Translations under genes and position numbers: made by a program
NCBI RefSeq assembly: GCF_030848475.1
Contig: NZ_JAVDDS010000003.1
Span: forward strand, 62,001-126,000
Length of the DNA stretch: 64,000 nt
Origin: Herbivorax alkaliphila
Lineage (GTDB): Bacteria; Bacillota; Clostridia; Acetivibrionales; Acetivibrionaceae
Direction: 5' to 3'
Shown: positions 37,000-46,104 of the stretch, one piece after another
How positions within the stretch are numbered: the stretch's first letter is position 1
Layout: every line of letters starts with the position of its first letter
Notes under the pieces: generated by a model
Told to the model about the DNA's origin: nothing
The model's input: the letters and a program-made list of their open reading frames with translations, nothing else
The model's database searches: none

Positions 37000-37038
37000 A
37001 AAACACCCTAGCTGGAATTATCCAACTAGAGTGTTTTT
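37000..37038. terminator. Strong terminator
   Basis: AAACAC(C)CTAG(C)TGGA / TCCA(A)CTAG(A)GTGTTTTT, a 13-bp stem with two mismatches and a 4-nt loop, downstream of the 97-aa gene on the minus strand. Confidence 0.8.
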
Positions 37039-37091
37039 ATACAACCTTTTAACGTTTACCAAAAACATCTTTTTTTAATGATTTTACCCTG

Positions 37092-37385
37092 TTATACAAA
37101 TGCTCTGCTTTCATCTTTGCCTTCAACCTTTCCCACTCCATAACCATAACAAAAAGATTGATACATTGCTGCCATAATCAACGTACTTAAATAATCTCTT
37201 TCCTCTTGGTTTAGTCCCCTATCCATGCATTGCATAAACTCTCTTGTCTTATCTTTTGCAACAAGTTTCATTGCTTCTCTTGTACCAGTATATTCATGCT
37301 CTAATTTAAATTTAGCCTGTTTTAAATATTCTCTTAAAATTTTTTCAAAATCACTTTTTTTGTAAAACTTCCTATTTCTATTCAC
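37092..37385 (-). CDS. Hypothetical small helical protein (97 aa, GTG start)
   Basis: I do not recognise this protein. It is soluble, mostly helical and charged (KKSDFEKILREYLKQAKFKL), with a C-terminal MAAMYQSFCYGYGVGKVEGK segment. GTG at 37385 is preceded by GGAGGG at good spacing. It lies 83 bp upstream of the htrA gene end on the other side and has its own terminator. No function is proposed. Confidence 0.65.
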   Translation of the reverse strand: MNRNRKFYKKSDFEKILREYLKQAKFKLEHEYTGTREAMKLVAKDKTREFMQCMDRGLNQEERDYLSTLIMAAMYQSFCYGYGVGKVEGKDESRAFV

Positions 37386-37468
37386 AGTTTTACCCTCCGT
37401 AAGAATTCAGTATTTGCTTATACACTGTAATTCTTTCCACTTTACTTACAGAAGATACAATAAATTTT

Positions 37469-38638
37469 TTATCTACTAAAACCTACATCGCTTTCTTTAG
37501 CTGCAAGCCTTACTTCTACCTTTTCAGTTTCACCATCATTATTATATGTTATTTCTACTATATCACCTGGATTTTTTGTATATATATAGGTTCTTAAGTC
37601 CATCATTGTATCAAGTTCTCTTTCGTCAACATGAGTTATTATATACCCTGTCCGTATTCCATTTCTATAAGCAGGTCCATTTTCATCTACATTGGCAACA
37701 TATATTCCATGTTCTAAGTTTATATCTCTGTCAAGATACTGTATCACTTCTTGGTCATAGGCAAAAATACCTATATACGGTTCTATAAATTCACCAACTT
37801 TTACATACCGATTAATAATGGGAGTTGCTACATTTATGGGTATTGCAAACCCCATTCCCTCTGCACTGGCTACTTTTATGGTATTTATCCCAATAACTTC
37901 ACCTCTAGAATTTAATAGTGGTCCTCCACTGTTACCAGGATTTATACTGGCATCAGTTTGAATTAAATCTTCCATATAGCTTGTTCCCTGGTCAGTAGCC
38001 ACTTCAATTGTACGATTTAATGCACTGATAATCCCCGATGTAACTGTTCTTTGAAACTGAAGTCCTAAGGGATTTCCTATTGCTATGGCAGGTTCTCCCA
38101 CCCTGAGATTATTTGCATCTCCCAAAGGAACTGCTACAATATCTGGTGCTTCTATTTTTACTATAGCCAAATCCAGTACAGGTTCGCACCATACAGATAC
38201 TCCTTCAATATTTCTACCATCAGATAATGAAACAATAATTTTTCTGTTTCTGCCTCCAACTACATGATGATTTGTAAGAATATAGCCTTCAGAACTAACA
38301 ATTACTCCAGATCCTAGCCCCCATTGGTCAGAAGCCCCAGTATCAAACAGTGCACTGCTGTCAACTTTTTGAACAGATATTCCAACCACTCCTGGAGATG
38401 CAATTTGAGCAACATTTTGAGCATAATCATCTTGAGCTGAATGTTCTAACTGAATATTTCTTGGAGGAACATCTGGACTTTGCCCTGTTTGAGGGTCATC
38501 TGGTAAAGAATCTGAGTTTCTAGTTATATAATTTGTAAGTCCAAAAATTAAAAATAATGTTATACCTAAAGTTGTTAAAACTACTGTTGATAATAACTTA
38601 ATAAAATTTCTACCTCTTTTTTTATCCTCATTAAACAT
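37469..38638 (-). CDS. Membrane-anchored HtrA/DegP-like serine protease with PDZ domain
   Basis: Proteases of this family degrade or refold damaged envelope proteins. The 389-aa product has one N-terminal membrane segment (LSTVVLTTLGITLFLIFGLT, about 15-34), a proline-rich linker, a trypsin-like domain with His in ILTNHHVVGG, Asp in LDLAIVKI and Ser in NPGNSGGPLL, and a C-terminal PDZ domain (about 285-380; GPAYRNGIRTGYIITHVDER). All three catalytic residues are present, so it is probably active, facing outside the cell. Confidence 0.95.
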   Translation of the reverse strand: MFNEDKKRGRNFIKLLSTVVLTTLGITLFLIFGLTNYITRNSDSLPDDPQTGQSPDVPPRNIQLEHSAQDDYAQNVAQIASPGVVGISVQKVDSSALFDTGASDQWGLGSGVIVSSEGYILTNHHVVGGRNRKIIVSLSDGRNIEGVSVWCEPVLDLAIVKIEAPDIVAVPLGDANNLRVGEPAIAIGNPLGLQFQRTVTSGIISALNRTIEVATDQGTSYMEDLIQTDASINPGNSGGPLLNSRGEVIGINTIKVASAEGMGFAIPINVATPIINRYVKVGEFIEPYIGIFAYDQEVIQYLDRDINLEHGIYVANVDENGPAYRNGIRTGYIITHVDERELDTMMDLRTYIYTKNPGDIVEITYNNDGETEKVEVRLAAKESDVGFSR

Positions 38639-38771
38639 AAAATCATCCTTTTAGATTTTTATTTTTATTATCCCAATTAAAATCTAAAAGAATTCAAACT
38701 TGTAAAAACAACTGTTTTAGAAATAATTTTCAGTATGATTTTACCCCTTCACATATCTATTTTACTTTGAT

Positions 38772-38954
38772 TCATTCTATAATTTTTTTTACGCTTTTTT
38801 CAAATTTTATCCTAGGGAGCATTACCTGATGACCACATCCCATGCATTTGATTTTTATATCAATACCCACCCTTGTTATCTCCCATTGCTTACTGCCACA
38901 AGGATGCTGTTTTTTTAATTCTACAATATCTCCTATATTGAATTTAGGAACCAT
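38772..38954 (-). CDS. DUF951 family small protein
   Basis: The 60-aa product (MVPKFNIGDIVELKKQHPCG start) carries the DUF951 pattern: GDIVELKKxHPCGSxxWEI, then DIKIKCMGCGHQVMLPR with a CxxC pair. The family is widespread in Firmicutes, often near chromosome-partition or translation genes; function unknown. A GGAGGG site lies just upstream of the ATG. Confidence 0.9.
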   Translation of the reverse strand: MVPKFNIGDIVELKKQHPCGSKQWEITRVGIDIKIKCMGCGHQVMLPRIKFEKSVKKIIE

Positions 38955-38986
38955 TTATAACACCCTCCTTAAATCAAAGCATCATG

Positions 38987-39898
38987 TTAATTTTTTACTT
39001 TCTTATTTTTTATTAAATCTATCCCTATAACTAACGCTGCACCAACAGCTATAAATGCTGTCATCAAAAATATATTATCTGCTAGGTTATGCTCTCTCAT
39101 TTCATTAAATGGTACTATCAGAGCTCCTGTCATCAGTCCTGTTAGTAGTGCCATAGTTTGATCTCTTTTGGTTTTTAAAAGCTTTGTAAGAATTCGTGAA
39201 AAAACCATTAATCCTACAACCATTCCTACAACAAAGGAGATAAGTTTAAAGCCCTCCATTGAAAAAACAAGCATTGGATTTGATTTTACTTCACTAAGCA
39301 ATTCTAAAACAGGCCTGTAAACTCCCAGTATCATTAAAATATACGCACCACTCAGTCCGGGCAACAACATTGCACTGATGCCTAAAAATCCAGAAAAAAA
39401 CAAATAATAAAAGGCAATGTTTTCAGATGTTTGATTTCCAGATGAAATAACAGAGACAGCAAAAGCGAAAACAAATCCAGCAATTAATAACATCCAAACA
39501 TTTAGGTTTTTATTTTCAATTAACCTAAAAGGTGTTTTTATTGAAGCTATTATTAGACCTATAAAAACAGAAAAAGTCTGTATTGGGTATCTATCCATTG
39601 AAGCAGGTATAACACTTGAAAGCAACAGTAAAGCAAACACTATACCTATACCTAAAGGTATTAAAAATGGAAGATTCAAACTTGCAACATCTTTTTTAAA
39701 CTGCTCTTTGTTGCCCTCTTCAGGTTTTGTTATTCTCTTTAAAAAAGACTTTACTATCTTAGGGGAAAACGACTTTATTGTCGATATAAATTCTTCATAA
39801 ATACCACAAATTAATGCGATAGTTCCACCACTAACTCCTGGCACTGTATCAGCAGCCCCCATAAATATTCCATTAAAAAACAAAATTATCTTTTTCAT
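38987..39898 (-). CDS. DUF368 membrane protein (PopT-like polyprenyl-phosphate transporter)
   Basis: DUF368 proteins have been reported to recycle undecaprenyl phosphate across the membrane (PopT). The 303-aa product has 8 or more membrane segments and the family signature GIFMGAADTVPGVSGGTIAL at the N-terminus, with a repeated half-motif LPGLSGAYILMILGVY near 180. It ends in a lysine-rich tail. A repeat C element lies immediately upstream. Family certain; substrate from published work on homologues. Confidence 0.92.
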   Translation of the reverse strand: MKKIILFFNGIFMGAADTVPGVSGGTIALICGIYEEFISTIKSFSPKIVKSFLKRITKPEEGNKEQFKKDVASLNLPFLIPLGIGIVFALLLLSSVIPASMDRYPIQTFSVFIGLIIASIKTPFRLIENKNLNVWMLLIAGFVFAFAVSVISSGNQTSENIAFYYLFFSGFLGISAMLLPGLSGAYILMILGVYRPVLELLSEVKSNPMLVFSMEGFKLISFVVGMVVGLMVFSRILTKLLKTKRDQTMALLTGLMTGALIVPFNEMREHNLADNIFLMTAFIAVGAALVIGIDLIKNKKVKN

Positions 39899-39911
39899 TT
39901 TTTTCTCCTTT

Positions 39912-40022
39912 TAATAATAGCCAAGAAATAACATCTAATTTTCATCGTCCAAAACCCATTAAATCATCGGGCTTTGTCCTCTATAATAACAATTTATTTC
40001 TAAAGCATTCTTTAATTGATAT
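39912..40022. repeat. Repeat C, copy 2, in the DUF368/exporter gap
   Basis: From TAATAGCCAAGAAATAAC to ATTTCTAAAGCATTC; it aligns over its length with 12283-12395 at roughly three-quarters identity by eye. The rest of the 39899-40220 gap is AT-rich with no gene; TTGCAA and TAATTA with an 18-nt spacer near 40175-40204 could be the exporter promoter. Confidence 0.6.
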
Positions 40023-40220
40023 CTAAAATTTTAAAAAGCAACAGATTCCTCTAACATAAGCAGAGATACTGTAGAATATAATTTTACCATCAAATAAAGT
40101 TATTTTCAAAATTTTTTTACTGCAAAATGTCTATTTAACAAAACTTACGAATAATAATTGATTAACACCTATTGCAAAAAAACCTGAAAATTTTGTAATT
40201 ATTGAAATGGGGGTCTTAAA

Positions 40221-40742
40221 ATGTTTAATCTGCTGCCTTATATTTTTCTTGCTTTTATTTCTGCTTTACCAGTTATTGAGCAACGTGGTTCAATACCTAT
40301 AGGTATTTTGTTATATGAACTAAATCCCTCCTATGTATTTTTAACATGCCTTTTAGGAAGCTTAATTCCCGCTCCGATAATTCTTTTATTGTTTAAACCT
40401 ATATTTAACTGGATAAAAAAATTCAGCTTTTTAAACTGGTTTACAAATTTTGTAGAAAATAAACTTCAAAAAAATACACCTAAAATTGAAAAATACAAAG
40501 AGATAGGTCTTATTTTGTTTGTAAGCATTCCTCTTCCATCAACAGGAGTATGGACAAGTTGTGGAATAGCTGCTATTTTAGGTCTTGATATAAAAAGATC
40601 TCTTTTTTGTGCATTTATAGGTGCTCTAATTTCAGCAATTATTCTTTCACTATTTTGCTACTTTGCTCCATCAATATTAGGAGGTTTAGGATTAAACATT
40701 GAAAATTTAGATGATAAAATACCCTGGCTTCCTCAATTTTAA
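40221..40742 (+). CDS. Small multidrug export family membrane protein (COG2426)
   Basis: The 173-aa product has about four or five membrane segments and the family hallmark FISALPVIEQRGSIPIGILL at the N-terminus, with VSIPLPSTGVWTSCGIAAIL in the middle. The family is named small multidrug exporter, but transport has rarely been tested. The ATG follows GGGG(T). It is divergent from DUF368 and 87 bp upstream of the M14 peptidase gene. Confidence 0.85.
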   Translation: MFNLLPYIFLAFISALPVIEQRGSIPIGILLYELNPSYVFLTCLLGSLIPAPIILLLFKPIFNWIKKFSFLNWFTNFVENKLQKNTPKIEKYKEIGLILFVSIPLPSTGVWTSCGIAAILGLDIKRSLFCAFIGALISAIILSLFCYFAPSILGGLGLNIENLDDKIPWLPQF

Positions 40743-40829
40743 TGATATAAAATTTTTTTAACATAATGAACGAAATTCATTCCACCTTAATAAACTATAT
40801 AATAACTAATATTTTTAAGGTGGTACTAA

Positions 40830-42101
40830 ATGGAGATTTTGAGACTTGGATCAACTGGACCAAATGTAAAACTTGTTCAAAGCCTTTTGATAAGAATTGG
40901 CTATTCACCTGGGCAGATAGATGGTATCTATGGCCCTCAAACTCAGGGAGCAATTATCAATTTTCAAAGAGACAACCAACTTACTACAGATGGTATTGTC
41001 GGTGAAAGAACATGGAGTGCATTTTCAAGATTTTTAAAAGGATACGATATTTATACTGTTAGGTCAGGAGACACACTTTATAATATTGCAAGAAGATATT
41101 ATACAACATTAAATGCAATTACCACTGCAAATCCTGAAATAGATCCTAATTTAATATACGCTGGACAAAGAATAGTTATTCCCTATGGCTTAGATGTAGT
41201 ATTCACAGACATCGATTACACTTATGAAATAATGGAAAGAGATATTGAAGGTCTAAAAGCCAGATTCCCCTTTATTGAAACAGGTTCAATTGGAACAAGC
41301 GTTTTAGGTAAAAATTTATACTATTTAAAGCTGGGAAACGGCCCTAGAGAAGTCTTTTATAATAGTTCACACCACTCTCTTGAATGGATCACAACACCGC
41401 TTGTAATGAAATTTGCAGAAAACTTTTTAGATGCATATTCTGAAGGCAGACGAATAAGAGGATATAGTATATCTAATATATGGGAACAATGCAGTATATA
41501 TATCGTTCCTATGGTAAACCCTGATGGAGTTGATTTAGTTTTAAAAGGACTTGATCCTTCAAACCCCTTCTATGAGCAACTTCTCTCTTGGAATACTACC
41601 GGAAGACCTTTTTCAGAAGTTTGGAACTCAAATATTCGAGGCGTTGATCTAAACAGGAATTATCCTGCAAGATGGGAACTTGGAAAAGCTCAAGAGCCTA
41701 TGCTTGGTATATATGGCCCAGGGCCTACAAGGTTCGGAGGCCCAAATCCTCTATCTGAGCCTGAAACCATAGCAGTTGCGAACTTTACTAGGCAACGAGA
41801 TTTCAGAATGGTAATAGCATATCATTCACAGGGAAGGGTAATTTATTGGACTTATCTAGACCTTACGCCACCTGAATCTTTAGGCATTGCAAACCTGTTT
41901 TCACGAGCAAGTGGATATGCTGTTGCAGACGTTCCCCCTGAAGCCGCTTTTGCCGGATATAAGGATTGGTTTATACAGGAATATCGCAGACCTGGCTTTA
42001 CAGTTGAGGTAGGCCTTGGAACAAATCCACTTCCAATACAGCAATTTGACACAATATACAGAAACAATGAAGAAATTATGCTTCTGGCTCCGCTTTTATA
42101 A
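40830..42101 (+). CDS. M14 zinc peptidase with peptidoglycan-binding and LysM domains (gamma-D-Glu-mDAP endopeptidase type)
   Basis: Such enzymes cut the stem peptide of peptidoglycan, often in sporulation or wall recycling. The 423-aa product has a peptidoglycan-binding domain (1-70; GYSPGQIDGIYGPQTQGAII), a LysM domain (72-117; YTVRSGDTLYNIARRYYTT) and an M14 domain (130-420) with zinc ligands in SSHHSLEW and IAYHSQG, GVDLNRNYPARWE for substrate binding, and the catalytic Glu in FTVEVGLG. There is no signal peptide, as in some spore-associated homologues. ATG follows AAGGTGG. Confidence 0.93.
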   Translation: MEILRLGSTGPNVKLVQSLLIRIGYSPGQIDGIYGPQTQGAIINFQRDNQLTTDGIVGERTWSAFSRFLKGYDIYTVRSGDTLYNIARRYYTTLNAITTANPEIDPNLIYAGQRIVIPYGLDVVFTDIDYTYEIMERDIEGLKARFPFIETGSIGTSVLGKNLYYLKLGNGPREVFYNSSHHSLEWITTPLVMKFAENFLDAYSEGRRIRGYSISNIWEQCSIYIVPMVNPDGVDLVLKGLDPSNPFYEQLLSWNTTGRPFSEVWNSNIRGVDLNRNYPARWELGKAQEPMLGIYGPGPTRFGGPNPLSEPETIAVANFTRQRDFRMVIAYHSQGRVIYWTYLDLTPPESLGIANLFSRASGYAVADVPPEAAFAGYKDWFIQEYRRPGFTVEVGLGTNPLPIQQFDTIYRNNEEIMLLAPLL

Positions 42102-42110
42102 TAATTTTAA

Positions 42111-42147
42111 TTAGAGGAACTGCCTTTTTAAAATTCAGTTCCTCTAA
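42111..42147. terminator. Bidirectional terminator between the M14 gene and topB
   Basis: Perfect 12-bp stem TTAGAGGAACTG / CAGTTCCTCTAA with a 13-nt loop between convergent genes. Confidence 0.85.
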
Positions 42148-42152
42148 TCTAA

Positions 42153-44105
42153 TCATTTTGAATTGGGCTTTGACTCTCTTTTAATAATATTTGCTAAGTT
42201 AAAATTGCCCCTGCTTTTTTTTACTTTATTTATTGTTTTGTTAATATATCCATGAAGCTTTTCTTCAAAAACACTTTCAGTGGTTTCTCTGTTTTCTATC
42301 ATCGTAAGACCTTTTTCCCAGCTTGCAGTAAGTGAGGGGTTTAAAAGCTCTTTAGCAGTTCTTCTAACCACTTCAACTATTGCCTCACCTTTTATTGTTG
42401 GTGTAATAACTTGGGTTTTTGAATTTATTTTTACATATCCTATATCCTTGAGTTTTTTTATTATTCCTGATCTTGTAGCGGAAGTACCTATTCCTGAAGT
42501 TTTTATCTGCTCTCTAAGTTCTTCATCTTCAATAAACTTTCCCGCCTTCTCCATTGTTATTATAAGAGAGCCATCGGTATAACGAGATGGGGGCTTTGTC
42601 TCCTTTTCATCTAAATCAAACCCTTCTACATTACAATTTTCATTTTTCTTTAGAAGATGAATAGGAACATCTGTAAGCTCATTACTCTTAGAACGACTTA
42701 CATCATATACTTCTTTCCACCCCGGTTCTTTTAACGTCTTTGCATTTGATATAAAAATCTCACTGTCAATATGCGTTTCAACTTTTACTGTATTATAAAC
42801 TGCTGGAGGATAAAAAATTGCCAAAAATCTCTTTACAATTAAATCATATATCTTTCTAGAATTATCATCCATATTGTTTGTGTTAGCAGTAATATACGTT
42901 GGTATAATTGCATAGTGATCCGTCACTTTTTTATCATCAACAAACCTCTTTGTGGTCTTTTTAACTCTAAGTTCGCCAAATTCTTTGATTCTAGACACAT
43001 TATCTCTGTAAACAGAATTTTTAAAAAGCCCATTTAATACCTTTGGTATTTCACCTAAAACATCAGTAGAAATCACCCTGCAATCCGTCCTTGGATAGGT
43101 TATTAATTTTTTCTCATAAAGCCCCTGTGCAATTTCAAGTGTCTTTTCCACTGGAAGCTTAAACTTTTTATTTGCCTCTGACTGAAGTTCGGCAAGGTTA
43201 AAAAGAAGAGGGGGCTGTTCATTCTTTTTTTTAATATTAACTTTCTTAATTTGAGCCGGCTTATCTTTAATCCTTTCAATAACTTTTTCTGTCTCTTCCT
43301 TTTCAATGTATTTTTCTTCATCATCCTTGCTTTTTTTCTTTTCTGGTTGCCATTTTCCCTTATATTCAAGCTCACTTTCACAGGATAAAAAAACTGCCGT
43401 TATTCCATAATGTTTTTTAGGCACAAAATTTCTTATTTCCTGTTCCCTATCCACAACAAGTCCTAAAACGCAGGTCATAACCCTTCCAATTGCAATAACA
43501 GAAGATTTTTCCTGTTTCACTACATCTGAAACTTTTCTTCCATACATACAGGTATAAATTCTGCTGAAATTCATCCCAAAAAGCCAGTCTTCTTTTGCTC
43601 TGCAATATGCAGCAGTAGAAAGGTCATTGTATTCACCTATATCCTTTGCTTCATCAATTCCCTGTTTTATGGCTTCCTCTGTCTGAGAAGAAATCCACAC
43701 TCTTTTTGCAGGTTTGCTAGAACCACTGTGTTCATAAACAAGTCTGTAAATATATTCACCTTCACGCCCACTGTCGGTACATGCATATATTAAGTCAATG
43801 TCTTCTCTTGTCATCAACGTTTTTATAGTTTCAAACTGCTTCTTAACACCTTCATTATCAATAACAATGTACTTATATTTTTCAGGTATTATAGGAAGAT
43901 ACTCAATTCTCCATTTTTTATATAACGGATCATAGGCATCTGGAAATGCCATGGTAATTAGGTGACCAAAACACCATGTCACCACAAAATTTTTTGACTC
44001 TGCAAATCCTCTTTTTCTATCCTGGCCTGTTATCTTTATACCAAGTACATCTGCAAAACTTGATGCCACCGAAGGTTTTTCTGTTATATACAAGTTTTTA
44101 CCCAA
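42153..44105 (-). CDS. topB: DNA topoisomerase III (type IA)
   Basis: Topo III decatenates DNA by single-strand passage. The 650-aa product has a TOPRIM domain (NLYITEKPSVASSF; CTDSGREGEYIYR, the form usual in this Firmicutes subgroup), the active-site Tyr in KKLITYPRTDCR, and the C-terminal GTSATRSGIIKKLKDIGYV. I chose TTG 44105 (MGKNLYITEK) because a perfect AAGGAGG lies 5 nt upstream; the frame is open to ATG 44171, but that would add a tail unlike the family and reach into a repeat A element. The stop lies within the convergent terminator. Confidence 0.93.
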   Translation of the reverse strand: MGKNLYITEKPSVASSFADVLGIKITGQDRKRGFAESKNFVVTWCFGHLITMAFPDAYDPLYKKWRIEYLPIIPEKYKYIVIDNEGVKKQFETIKTLMTREDIDLIYACTDSGREGEYIYRLVYEHSGSSKPAKRVWISSQTEEAIKQGIDEAKDIGEYNDLSTAAYCRAKEDWLFGMNFSRIYTCMYGRKVSDVVKQEKSSVIAIGRVMTCVLGLVVDREQEIRNFVPKKHYGITAVFLSCESELEYKGKWQPEKKKSKDDEEKYIEKEETEKVIERIKDKPAQIKKVNIKKKNEQPPLLFNLAELQSEANKKFKLPVEKTLEIAQGLYEKKLITYPRTDCRVISTDVLGEIPKVLNGLFKNSVYRDNVSRIKEFGELRVKKTTKRFVDDKKVTDHYAIIPTYITANTNNMDDNSRKIYDLIVKRFLAIFYPPAVYNTVKVETHIDSEIFISNAKTLKEPGWKEVYDVSRSKSNELTDVPIHLLKKNENCNVEGFDLDEKETKPPSRYTDGSLIITMEKAGKFIEDEELREQIKTSGIGTSATRSGIIKKLKDIGYVKINSKTQVITPTIKGEAIVEVVRRTAKELLNPSLTASWEKGLTMIENRETTESVFEEKLHGYINKTINKVKKSRGNFNLANIIKRESKPNSK

Positions 44106-44172
44106 AGCTTCCTCCTTGTATTTATTATCGTTTCTTTTATTTATTTTACAGTATCCTACTTTGAAAGACAAG

Positions 44173-44203
44173 GTGAGACAGGGGGACGGTTCTCTTGTCT
44201 CAC
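44173..44203. repeat. Repeat A, copy 3
   Basis: GTGAGACAGGGGGACGG then TTCTCTTGTCTCAC, directly 3' of the YabG stop codon (44203-44205) and upstream of topB. Same element as at 45435 and 46798. Confidence 0.9.
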
Positions 44204-45021
44204 TAAACCAAAACTAGGCGTCCCCTTGTATTCACTCCTCCTATTCCCTTGCTACCTGAAATAGTTGTTTTTGATACCTCTTCAGGTACTACATAGTATC
44301 TTCTGTCTGTAAGGGCAACTCGCTCTGATACTATTGCTGGATCCAATGCATTAATATTTATTCTTCCAGGTGAGCTTGCAAAGTTAGCTCCCGCATCCAT
44401 TATAGCTTCAAAATAAGATTGACAGGCTCCGGCAAATATACACAGTTTATCAGAATCTTTTTGATATCGTCTTGCTTCCTTTACACTTCGAACATAGTAC
44501 TTTGAATTCCTATAATTTTCTATTTTACTTAAATTGCTTTTTCCTTTTTTAATACCATCATGTCCTGTTACCACAAGTATATCTGGCTTTGTTTGAAATA
44601 ACGCCTGCCTTATTACACCTGGTTGATTTCTCTCAGCTACAACATACCCTTTGCTCTTTATACCAGCTTCTCTATATAATTTTGTACACATGTTTAAAAA
44701 TCTACTGCTTGAGTCAATTTGTAAAATTGTTCCCGGTTTTTTTCTCAACCGATATACCCCAAACAGCCTGTTTAAATAAATTGCCCTAAAGATATTATTT
44801 CTTGCTCTCATAATTTCCATTTTTAAATTTAACTGAACATTTCGAACATCTTCTTTTAACAAGTCTTCTTCATATGCATCCGCTTCTATCCTGTAAAACA
44901 ACCCTTTTAAAATATACTCAGGTTTACGTAACTCACTTTCTTTGAATCCAGCTATTGTAAAATATATGTCTTTGCCATGGGATTTTCTTACCACTATATC
45001 GCATATATTAAAAGCAGCCAT
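44203..45021 (-). CDS. yabG: Sporulation-specific protease YabG
   Basis: YabG processes spore coat proteins (and pre-pro-SleB/CspB-type germination proteins in some clostridia). The 272-aa product matches the family along its length: FNICDIVVRKSHGKDIYFTI at the start, ILQIDSSSRFLNMCTKLYRE, DILVVTGHDGIKKGKSNLSK, CIFAGACQSYFEAIMDAGAN (a likely catalytic Cys) and ININALDPAIVSERVALTD. It is usually made in the mother cell under late sporulation sigma factors. It stands alone and ends in a repeat A element. Confidence 0.93.
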   Translation of the reverse strand: MAAFNICDIVVRKSHGKDIYFTIAGFKESELRKPEYILKGLFYRIEADAYEEDLLKEDVRNVQLNLKMEIMRARNNIFRAIYLNRLFGVYRLRKKPGTILQIDSSSRFLNMCTKLYREAGIKSKGYVVAERNQPGVIRQALFQTKPDILVVTGHDGIKKGKSNLSKIENYRNSKYYVRSVKEARRYQKDSDKLCIFAGACQSYFEAIMDAGANFASSPGRININALDPAIVSERVALTDRRYYVVPEEVSKTTISGSKGIGGVNTRGRLVLV

Positions 45022-45192
45022 AATTCTCTCTCCAAAAATTAATTTACATATTGCATAATATGCAAAACAGCACGTAAAGGGGAAGATATTATGACTACTT
45101 TTTATGATTTTTATATTGACAAGCCGTATATAAACTGATTAACAGCATCATACTATTTATAGATTTAATTAATTTTTAGGAGTGAAGAAACA

Positions 45193-45429
45193 TTGATTAG
45201 TGCAGAAGTTGCCGTTTATCCTTTAAAAACTAAAAATGCCTCAAACATAATTAACAAATCAATTAATATGTTAAACGGAAGTAACGTAGAATACAGTGTT
45301 AATTCCATAAATACTGTAATTACAGGTTTAAAGGAAGATGTCTTTCAAAACCTTCAAAAGATGTTTAATGAAGCAGAAGAAAAAGGCGGGGAAATAAACA
45401 TGGTAGTCACAATATCTAATTCAAACTAA
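45193..45429 (+). CDS. MTH1187/YkoF-like thiamine-binding family protein
   Basis: The 78-aa product (MISAEVAVYPLKTKNASNII start) reads as one MTH1187-type ferredoxin-like domain: beta strand with VYPL, helix, then VNSINTVITGLKEDVFQNLQ and the final strand INMVVTISN. Family members bind thiamine or related molecules, or remain uncharacterised. The start is TTG at 45193 with TAGGAG about 10 nt upstream. A perfect doublet of repeat A follows six bases after the stop and may terminate the transcript. Confidence 0.8.
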   Translation: MISAEVAVYPLKTKNASNIINKSINMLNGSNVEYSVNSINTVITGLKEDVFQNLQKMFNEAEEKGGEINMVVTISNSN

Positions 45430-45434
45430 GACAA

Positions 45435-45499
45435 CAAGACAGGGGGACGGTTCTCTTGTCTCATTAAAAATGAGACAAGAGAACCGTCCCCCTGTCTTG
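45435..45499. repeat. Repeat A doublet: perfect 31-bp inverted repeat
   Basis: Two head-to-head copies of repeat A (45435-45465 and 45469-45499) separated by three A residues form a perfect 31-bp palindromic stem starting CAAGACAGGGGGACGG. This is the arrangement known from REP/BIME elements. As RNA it would be an extremely stable hairpin. Confidence 0.95.
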
Positions 45500-45564
45500 T
45501 TTGCAATTATTGTTATATTAATATATACTTATTATTAATTATAGTAAAAAGGTGGGTGTTTAAA

Positions 45565-46101
45565 GTGAAAGGTTTATGTAAGATTTTATTAAGGGTAATA
45601 GCTGTTTATTTTTTGTTTTCAAACTTTGATTATTTTGTCGGTCTCTACTCTGCATTAAGATTTTCTTCAGATGAAATCACAACAGTTATCACGTCGTTGT
45701 TATTTTTATTTGTAATTATTCTTTCATCAGTTCTTTTATGGATATTTTCTGATAAGATTTCTAATTTAATAACTAAAGATGAAAGTCTTCCTGATTTAAA
45801 TTATTCGTACAAATCTTTACACGTGATTGCTATTTCAACTGTTGGAATTGTTATTATTGTTTTGGCAATTCCACATTTAATTACATCAACAAGTAACTGG
45901 ATGGTAAACAGAGAGCTTTACAGCCAAGTAAGCTCTATTGAAAGATTCAATACTTATAAAGGAACTATTATATCCAGTATTGCTCAGATTGTTGTAGGAC
46001 TTATTCTCGTAATAAGCTCTAATGGAATAGTAAATGCAATAAGATCTCTCGGCAATGCCGGAATATATGATGAAAATAAAGAAAAGAAGGATATTGAGTA
46101 A
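45565..46101 (+). CDS. Four-TM membrane protein of unknown function
   Basis: The 178-aa product (MKGLCKILLRVIAVYFLFSN start) has about four hydrophobic segments: residues 6-25, about 40-62 (VITSLLFLFVIILSSVLLWI), about 87-107 (VIAISTVGIVIIVLAIPHLI) and about 140-160. The tail is charged (YDENKEKKDIE). I recognise no family. GTG 45565 is preferred because AAAGGTGG lies 9 nt upstream; GTG 45556 abuts that site. The next gene starts 3 nt after the stop, so they are co-transcribed. Confidence 0.7.
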   Translation: MKGLCKILLRVIAVYFLFSNFDYFVGLYSALRFSSDEITTVITSLLFLFVIILSSVLLWIFSDKISNLITKDESLPDLNYSYKSLHVIAISTVGIVIIVLAIPHLITSTSNWMVNRELYSQVSSIERFNTYKGTIISSIAQIVVGLILVISSNGIVNAIRSLGNAGIYDENKEKKDIE

Positions 46102-46104
46102 TTC

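Noticed and set aside
43740-43800. A defective TOPRIM site in TopB because DxD reads D-S-G.
   Set aside because: The D-x-G-R-E-G-E form is, as I recall, normal for this Firmicutes TopB subgroup, so it is not evidence of inactivity.
42153-44171. topB starting at ATG 44171.
   Set aside because: No ribosome site and an unusual N-terminal tail running into a repeat; TTG 44105 has a perfect AAGGAGG.
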